Below are positions 58,742 to 64,000 of a DNA stretch of 64,000 bases, in pieces (the stretch's first letter is position 1; each line of letters starts with the position of its first letter). The position numbers and the translations under genes are program-made. The stretch covers positions 1 to 64,000 of the forward strand of contig KN880566.1 of NCBI GenBank assembly GCA_000934385.1. The letters run 5' to 3'. This DNA comes from Cylindrobasidium torrendii FP15055 ss-10. Taxonomy: Eukaryota > Basidiomycota > Agaricomycetes > Agaricales > Physalacriaceae. The notes beneath the pieces are model-generated. The model saw nothing but the letters and a program-made list of their open reading frames with translations. It searched no databases and was not told the origin of the DNA.

Positions 58742-60535
58742 CCTTTTTGCTGCCTAGATTGTTGGCTTTTCCTAGTTGGTGGCTGAGGTCGCCCGGAGGG
58801 TCGTGATGGAGAAAACGAAAGACGCGTTGCGGTCACGCGTGTGTCGTGGCCAGACAAATGCGATCGGCACCTCTTGGACCTTGGGCCCAACTTGCGCCAA
58901 CAATGCTACTACTTTACATAGCGTTTGAGGGACATGCAGAAAAGAGAAAAATGCATGTAGTAATAGAGTCAACGTATGTCTAATTTGATGCGCTGGAAAG
59001 CGATAGTCTAGCAGCAGAACGCAAGCTTGATTTCCACTCGATACATAGACAATGCATATGTATGTATGAAGCTAGTGTCAGAGGGTAACGCGAACAAAGG
59101 CAGAGTACTGAGCTGAGACCTGAAGTACTGAAGCTGAAATACAGTTGGTAAGGATAGAACGAATTCTTGGTGTCAAATGAGATAGCTTTGTTGGACGTTT
59201 ACGACAAATTGTGCCCTGGTTTGCGTCTTCATCCTCCCCTACAGGTCATAAATGAAATTGGTGACTAGTTCCAAAGTGCTGGCGACATTTCATCGAATAG
59301 TCTATTCTGTCGCTGTATTGCTCTGCTACATCCAACCTCGCTCATGTAGCCCACAAATGGCTTGTGCCCGGAGGGGGGTGTCTGGTTGTGCGTGCAAATG
59401 TATTAGAACCAGATACCAAGCGAAGGTGAGTGGTGCTATGTGGATTGGGAGGCCAATATTCCAATGTCCAACAAGGCTGGTTCGAGAACCTATGCAAGGA
59501 AGGGTAAGTCTGGGGTAAGTGGTACGTCGCGAACAGGGAACATGTCGCACACCAAGTTGTGCCCGCCGGTTGAATATGTCTAGGTCTTGTCTCGCGCAAC
59601 AGAAATGATTTCAGACCGCGTCTCGAGGAGTTACAAGAAGGCTGTTGCCAAAATGGTGGTTCGCAATAGAGGTCAGGACATTGTGTTGCTTCTGGACGTC
59701 GGTATACGCGTCAACGTCGTCTCGTCCTCGAAAAGTCGCAAGTGCATCCTTGAACTCGACATTCTCGAGACCTTCCTTGTCTTTTCCGCCCGCATTGGCG
59801 TTCCCGTTGGATTCAGTAGAGACATCGCTGAGCGCCGGACAAGCTGTGAGTACGACGAGAGACGCGAGTAATTCGGGCTAGTCTACGCCAAAAAGGAGCC
59901 AAAGACTGTGTATATGCTGCTGTATGCCATCAAGTAGCGACAGAGGGTGAGAAGAATAGGTTGTCCTCAGCCTTGAATGCACGGTGCCGCGTCTGCGTCG
60001 CTGAATGTCGGTTTTTCCGTGATGGGGATCAATACGCGTTGATAGAGGACATGACTAGCCAGAACAGACATCGGCAAGTGGATGCTCGCGATAGACATAG
60101 ACTCTTGCATGCGCAAGGAATCAACAAGGAATATGGGTCAACTAGATATGGGTATTCGCGTGGAAATGGACATAACGCAACAAGGACAATAGTAAACGCA
60201 CTCAAAGTAGAATCCTTTCCCCAGCCATAAGTCTTAGTGGCTTCCGTGAACCGTGCAGACTTCAACGGGTCATGGGCCAGGATCAACCTCTGTTCTGCCT
60301 TTTCCTAGTCGGTTTCCATCGCGTCCCCAGTCGTGCATTTGTCTATGTCTGTTTTTATTCTGTTAGGGCTCATCGCTCTAGTTGAGGACCATTTGTGTCC
60401 GTTGCAGCTGAGCGCAGTGATGGTGTGGTCAAGGAAGTGGAAGACGCGTTGGAAATTCGGACCAGCGTGAACGATCGGGAATTACCTGGCTGCTTTACTG
60501 CTCTCACCTACAACCAACGCGACACCTACGACACA
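58742..60535. other. Intergenic with possible gene remains
   Basis: No gene I can model fully. On the minus strand about 59850-59500 there is protein-like sequence (GKDKEGLENVEFKDALATF, TYSTGGHNLVCDMFPVRDV) in frames that can be joined by plausible introns, but a second frame is open as well. Near 59985-60030 (minus) a short stretch resembles the start of exon 2 of the Brr6-type gene (TEKPTFSDADAAP versus QKKRTFSDAGAAP). Confidence 0.3.
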
Positions 60536-61361
60536 ATGTCTTTGTTGCGCCTCCTTTCCCGACGGACACCTGCATTCACACGGACCTACTCCGGACACCT
60601 GCTATCGAACTGGAGCACTCCCCCAGGGCCAACAGCATCCCTAATCCCAATGGTCATCGAGCAAACAGGCAGAGGCGAACGCAGCTATGATATCTATTCC
60701 CGCCTCTTGCGCGAGCGCGTCATTATGTTATACGGTCCGGTGCGTGCTACGCCTCTTCTTTGCGCTCCAGGCTGGCTAATACACGCCGCAGATCCATGAC
60801 CAGCTCTCGTCTCTCATCGTCGCCCAGCTTCTCTTCCTCGAAGCCGAATCCCCTGCCTCTCCCATTCACCTCTATCTTAACTCTCCCGGTGGTTCTGTCA
60901 CTGCTGGCCTTGCGATATACGACACCATGCAGTACATCTCTGCGCCTGTCCACACATACTGCCTTGGTCAAGCCGCGTCCATGGGCTCGTTCCTCCTTGC
61001 TGCCGGGGAGAAAGGAAAACGACATGCACTACCGAATAGCAGTGTAATGATACACCAACCGTTGGGCGGCGTGCAGGGCCAGGCCGCGGACATTGCCATC
61101 CATGCGAGGGAGATTCTGAGAGTTAGGGATACATTGACGAGGATATATGCGAGCCATTGTCGGCGGACAAGCACGAGCGAAACAAACGCTGCGCCAGAGG
61201 AGGATGCCGAATTCATTGAAACAGAAGAGGACGCGAAAACACGGTTTGAAGTTGCACTCGAGCGTGACAACTTCATGAACGCGGAGGAGGCGCGCGCATT
61301 TGGGATAGTCGACAGGATTCTCGAGCGTAGTCCACGGGGAGCGGAAAATATTGGTAAATAG
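60536..61361 (+). CDS. CLPP: Mitochondrial ClpP protease
   Basis: Exons 60536-60739 and 60792-61361, 257 residues, one 52-base intron. ClpP forms the tetradecameric proteolytic chamber of ClpXP in the mitochondrial matrix. A basic N-terminal presequence ([18 protein letters not shown]) precedes [29 protein letters not shown]. The catalytic triad is visible: Ser131 in [11 protein letters not shown], His156 in [11 protein letters not shown] and Asp242 in FGIVDRIL. Relative to bacterial ClpP there is an insertion of about 25 mostly acidic residues ([20 protein letters not shown]) after the helix ending YASHC. Its stop is 39 bases from the convergent receptor gene's stop. Confidence 0.94.
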
Positions 61362-61400
61362 GAAGGTAATTGCGAGAGATAATTCCTATACGCGCTTCCG

Positions 61401-64000
61401 TTACCCCTTGCACGGGGTCGACTGTTCGTTTCGGTTGTTGGACGTTAGACGCCAGTCATGCAACTTATCTTGGGACTTCCGTGTATCGGGATGTCCTTGA
61501 CCTAACACCTGCCGCCGACCTCGACACACTGCATCCATCATTTGAACGGCCGTCTCTTGATTTCCCAACTCCCAGCGGACCAATGCCAAACCATGCATGG
61601 CATCCAGTGTGCAGTTATCCAACTCTCCATACGTCTCCATCTGCTGCTGTACGACATCTCTCAGGACCCCTTCCGCTTCAGCATACTTGCCTCCTGCAAG
61701 GTACACTGCTCCAAGAGTGTCCTTCAACCCGAGGAACAGACGACTCCGCTTCCCCAATGCCTCTGGAAACTGCGGTATAATTTTATGAAGCAGTGTCTCT
61801 GCCTCAGGCAGTTTTCCCGTGTCAACATACACCCGACAAAGGTAGTATTTCGCAAACAGAATGTGTCTTTCCCTTTTGAGTCCTTGAGGAAAAGATGCAT
61901 AACCTTCGAGCACCTGGGCCAGAACATCCTGAGCTTTATCGAATTCCCCGTTCAGTTTGTACAGTTCTGCCAGGAAATTCTGCACCCAGAGAGTGTGCGC
62001 ATCATTTGGACCGAGTAAGTTGAGACAGAGCACAAACTGACGTTCTTTAGATGCCGCCGCCTTGCTGTGGTATCCCGTGAGAGACCAGACATACGCAAAT
62101 TCGCAAGATAGAGTAGCGGAACACATGTCTGGATCGTAGGAATGGTTGACGTGGGGGAGAAGTTGTTGGGCCAGATGGTAGCTCTCTAGGTTGTCGGAGA
62201 GAGGGCCAGAGATGGCCAAAATCTGAAGAGCAGTAGCATGGACACGGGGTTTGTCCTGCACGACATCCTGAACGCATTGATGGATGAGTGGATGAAATGA
62301 CAGGAAGGGTCCTGAGCAAGACATCAAAGACACGGAGAGTATTTCGCGGATGATGTCCTGGAACCATAGAGGCTCCCAGGATCCCTCGGTGAGGAAATTC
62401 TTGAGAAATACCAGCGTGTCCTCCACCATGGTTGGCACGGGCAGAATCTCGCCACGAAGGACGAGTGGAAAGTCGACTTTGTCAAAGCGCACAGCTGCGC
62501 GCTCGAAGATAATGGATGGAATATCAGCGAAATGGTAGAACGAGCAGATCTGGAGAAATTGCTGGGCCAGAGGGCTCAAGCGAGAGTAGCTGAGCTCGAA
62601 CGTAGAAAAGACGGTGCCCTGGTAATAACCATCCAAAGTCTGTCCACCCCGGCGACTGAGCATATCCTGGCGACGTTTTTGGAGCAGCGCGATGTACTTT
62701 TGGATTGTGCAGTGCGAGGAGGCAATGTATGCACCTGCGGCAGTTACCGCAAGTGCAAGACAGCCCATGGTATTAGCTAGAGTTTGAGCGTCCGCCAGGT
62801 TAATGTCCGTCCGCCCGGCACCGGTTCGAGAAAGAAGCAAATCCACTGCCTCACCGAGGCCGAGGTCAGGAAGCTCGAGACTGTATTGGGATTTGGAGGT
62901 GTGTATAACGACCTCGACATTCCGACTTGTGATAACGACTTTCACGTTGCCCGAGCGCGGAATAAACGGGCCAAGGTCCACCTTGGGGTCATCGGCATTG
63001 TCCAGGATGAGGAGCAATTCCGCTCGGAGCTGTGCCAAGAATGCAAGGACGTCCGAGACTTCGTTGGCAATGCCGTTTGCATCCGCAAGTTTCTTGAAGT
63101 TTGCTCGAAGACTGTCCGTCGAGCTTGCGTCGACAAACAAGACATGCGCAAACCTGACGCAGATGCCAAGTGTGAGCTCGGGTTTGTTGAGGAGGGGTGC
63201 TGACTTACCTGCCGTTGTGAATTTCTGCCAGCTTGAGTGCAAGTTGCGTCTTTCCTGATCCACCCTTCCCAATAATCGTCACCACTTGGCGTCCCGGGGT
63301 GGTAGACGTGGAGGACAAGTCATCGAGTATGCCAGAACGACCGGTGAAATGCGCGCTAGGCGTAGCACACGCAAGCACCGACAAGTTTGCGCCTCTGGTG
63401 CCGGGGACAATAGCGCCATGAATTTCGTTAACCTGTATGGCTGTCTTGAGATGCAGTGCAGCCTGCATCACCGTTAAGAATTCATGCCCCCGGTAGCTAG
63501 CAGTACTCGACGCACCTCGAAGATGTGGAGTGCATTCCAAATGTCCTTCCCACATTGCATCGCCGTTTCCTTGAATTGGCGACGCTTCAGCAGACGGGTG
63601 TAATATCTAGTACTTTGGAAAACGACAAGTGCATTGAGGATGTTGAGCATTGCTCCTTCGAGAGCTGTGAATGCGTCCTTGATGTGTGGGGGCATGCCCG
63701 GGCCGCCCGAGGATGCCGACTGAGAGTTCTCACAGCGATACTTGAGCACCAGCGCATGAACGGATTTTACACTTTCCCAAGTGGTCTTCCATTCGTCCTT
63801 GGGAAGTTCCGTTTCCTGTGTGAATGATAGTCAGGCTTTCGAGATGATGGGGTTCTATCAGTCAGGTCACGCACGTCGTAGATTGCAAGAATCCTGGACA
63901 GTACACTTGCTACCACGCCAAGATATGGCAGCGACTCAACTACTGACAGTCCATCCTTGGCGGCATCGAGGATCATGCGTGCATTGGTGGACGCTTCCCA
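61401..64000 (-). CDS. NLR-like protein: helical N-domain, NB-ARC, TPRs (5' partial)
   Basis: Exons 64000(edge)-63875, 63815-63516, 63462-63209 and 63153-61401, at least 802 residues from the first visible Met (63976); the frame is open to the edge. The N-terminal ~170 residues are helical (DGLSVVESLPYLGVVASVLSRIL) and resemble the MLKL-type/HeLo-like bundle seen on agaricomycete receptors. The NB-ARC part has Walker A GKGGSGKTQ, Walker B LLLILDNADDP, VVITSRN, GCLALAVTAAGAYI and an MHD-like FHPLIHQCVQD. The C-terminus has TPR-like helices (YLCRVYVDTGKLPEAETLL, DTLGAVYLAGGKYAEAEGVL). Fungal NLR-like proteins act in non-self recognition and regulated cell death; a role here is inferred. Confidence 0.87.

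Noticed and set aside
1..64000. CRISPR arrays, bacterial operons, insertion sequences, telomere repeats
   Set aside because: The gene content and introns are fungal. I saw no regular spacer-repeat arrays, no bacterial-type transposase and no TTAGGG tracts.

Overview
The window is nuclear DNA of a mushroom-forming basidiomycete (Agaricomycetes). Genes carry many short introns of about 45-60 bases with branch sites such as CTAAC or CTGAC. The gene families are typical of that group: a DUF6589 protein beside a RecQ-like helicase, small cytochrome P450 and F-box families, and an NB-ARC/TPR receptor. Conserved eukaryotic genes fix the reading of the strands: GET3, an SGD1/NOM1 homologue, a P4-ATPase, an ER FKBP, ERF4, a Yap1-like bZIP factor, a Brr6/Brl1 homologue and CLPP. 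Exon coordinates below were worked out by eye from reading frame, splice signals and family motifs.

Layout. 1-4.4 kb: 3' part of a DUF6589 gene (+) and a RecQ-like helicase (-), tail to tail with overlapping coding ends. 4.9-7 kb: a protein with repeated CxxC...HxxxC fingers (-). 7.4-8.7 kb: GET3 (-). 9.2-12.7 kb: F-box gene and P450 (both -). 13.4-13.9 kb: a small DUF6914-like gene (-). 14.2-17.2 kb: SGD1/NOM1 (+). 18-22.7 kb: P4-ATPase flippase (+). 24-25.3 kb: a Pro/Ser/Thr-rich protein (+). 26.3-27.2 kb: an unrecognised gene (-). 27.2-30.8 kb: mostly empty. 30.8-32.7 kb: an unrecognised nuclear-type protein (+). 33.2-34.3 kb: an unrecognised gene (-). 35.3-35.9 kb: ER FKBP (-), divergent from a Ser-rich gene at 36.2-36.8 kb (+). 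36.8-40 kb: largely empty. 40-41.7 kb: another orphan gene (+).

42.4-50 kb is an accessory block on the + strand: a second P450, two tandem alpha/beta hydrolases, a broken F-box copy and an intact F-box gene. In transcription order P450 precedes F-box both here and at 9-12.7 kb, and both genes are paralogous between the loci. This looks like an inverted duplication of a P450/F-box module, with the hydrolases present at only one copy. The second P450 and the first hydrolase share a TATA-box context.

50.4-54.4 kb: ERF4 (Ras palmitoylation partner) and a Yap1-like oxidative-stress regulator. 55-56.5 kb: a tRNA cluster with two nearly identical tRNA-Asp(GUC) genes, one of which carries a 12-base intron, plus an odd tRNA-Val-like gene. 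56.7-58.7 kb: Brr6/Brl1-like nuclear envelope gene (-). 60.5-61.4 kb: mitochondrial CLPP (+). 61.4-64 kb: an NB-ARC/TPR receptor (-) running off the right edge.
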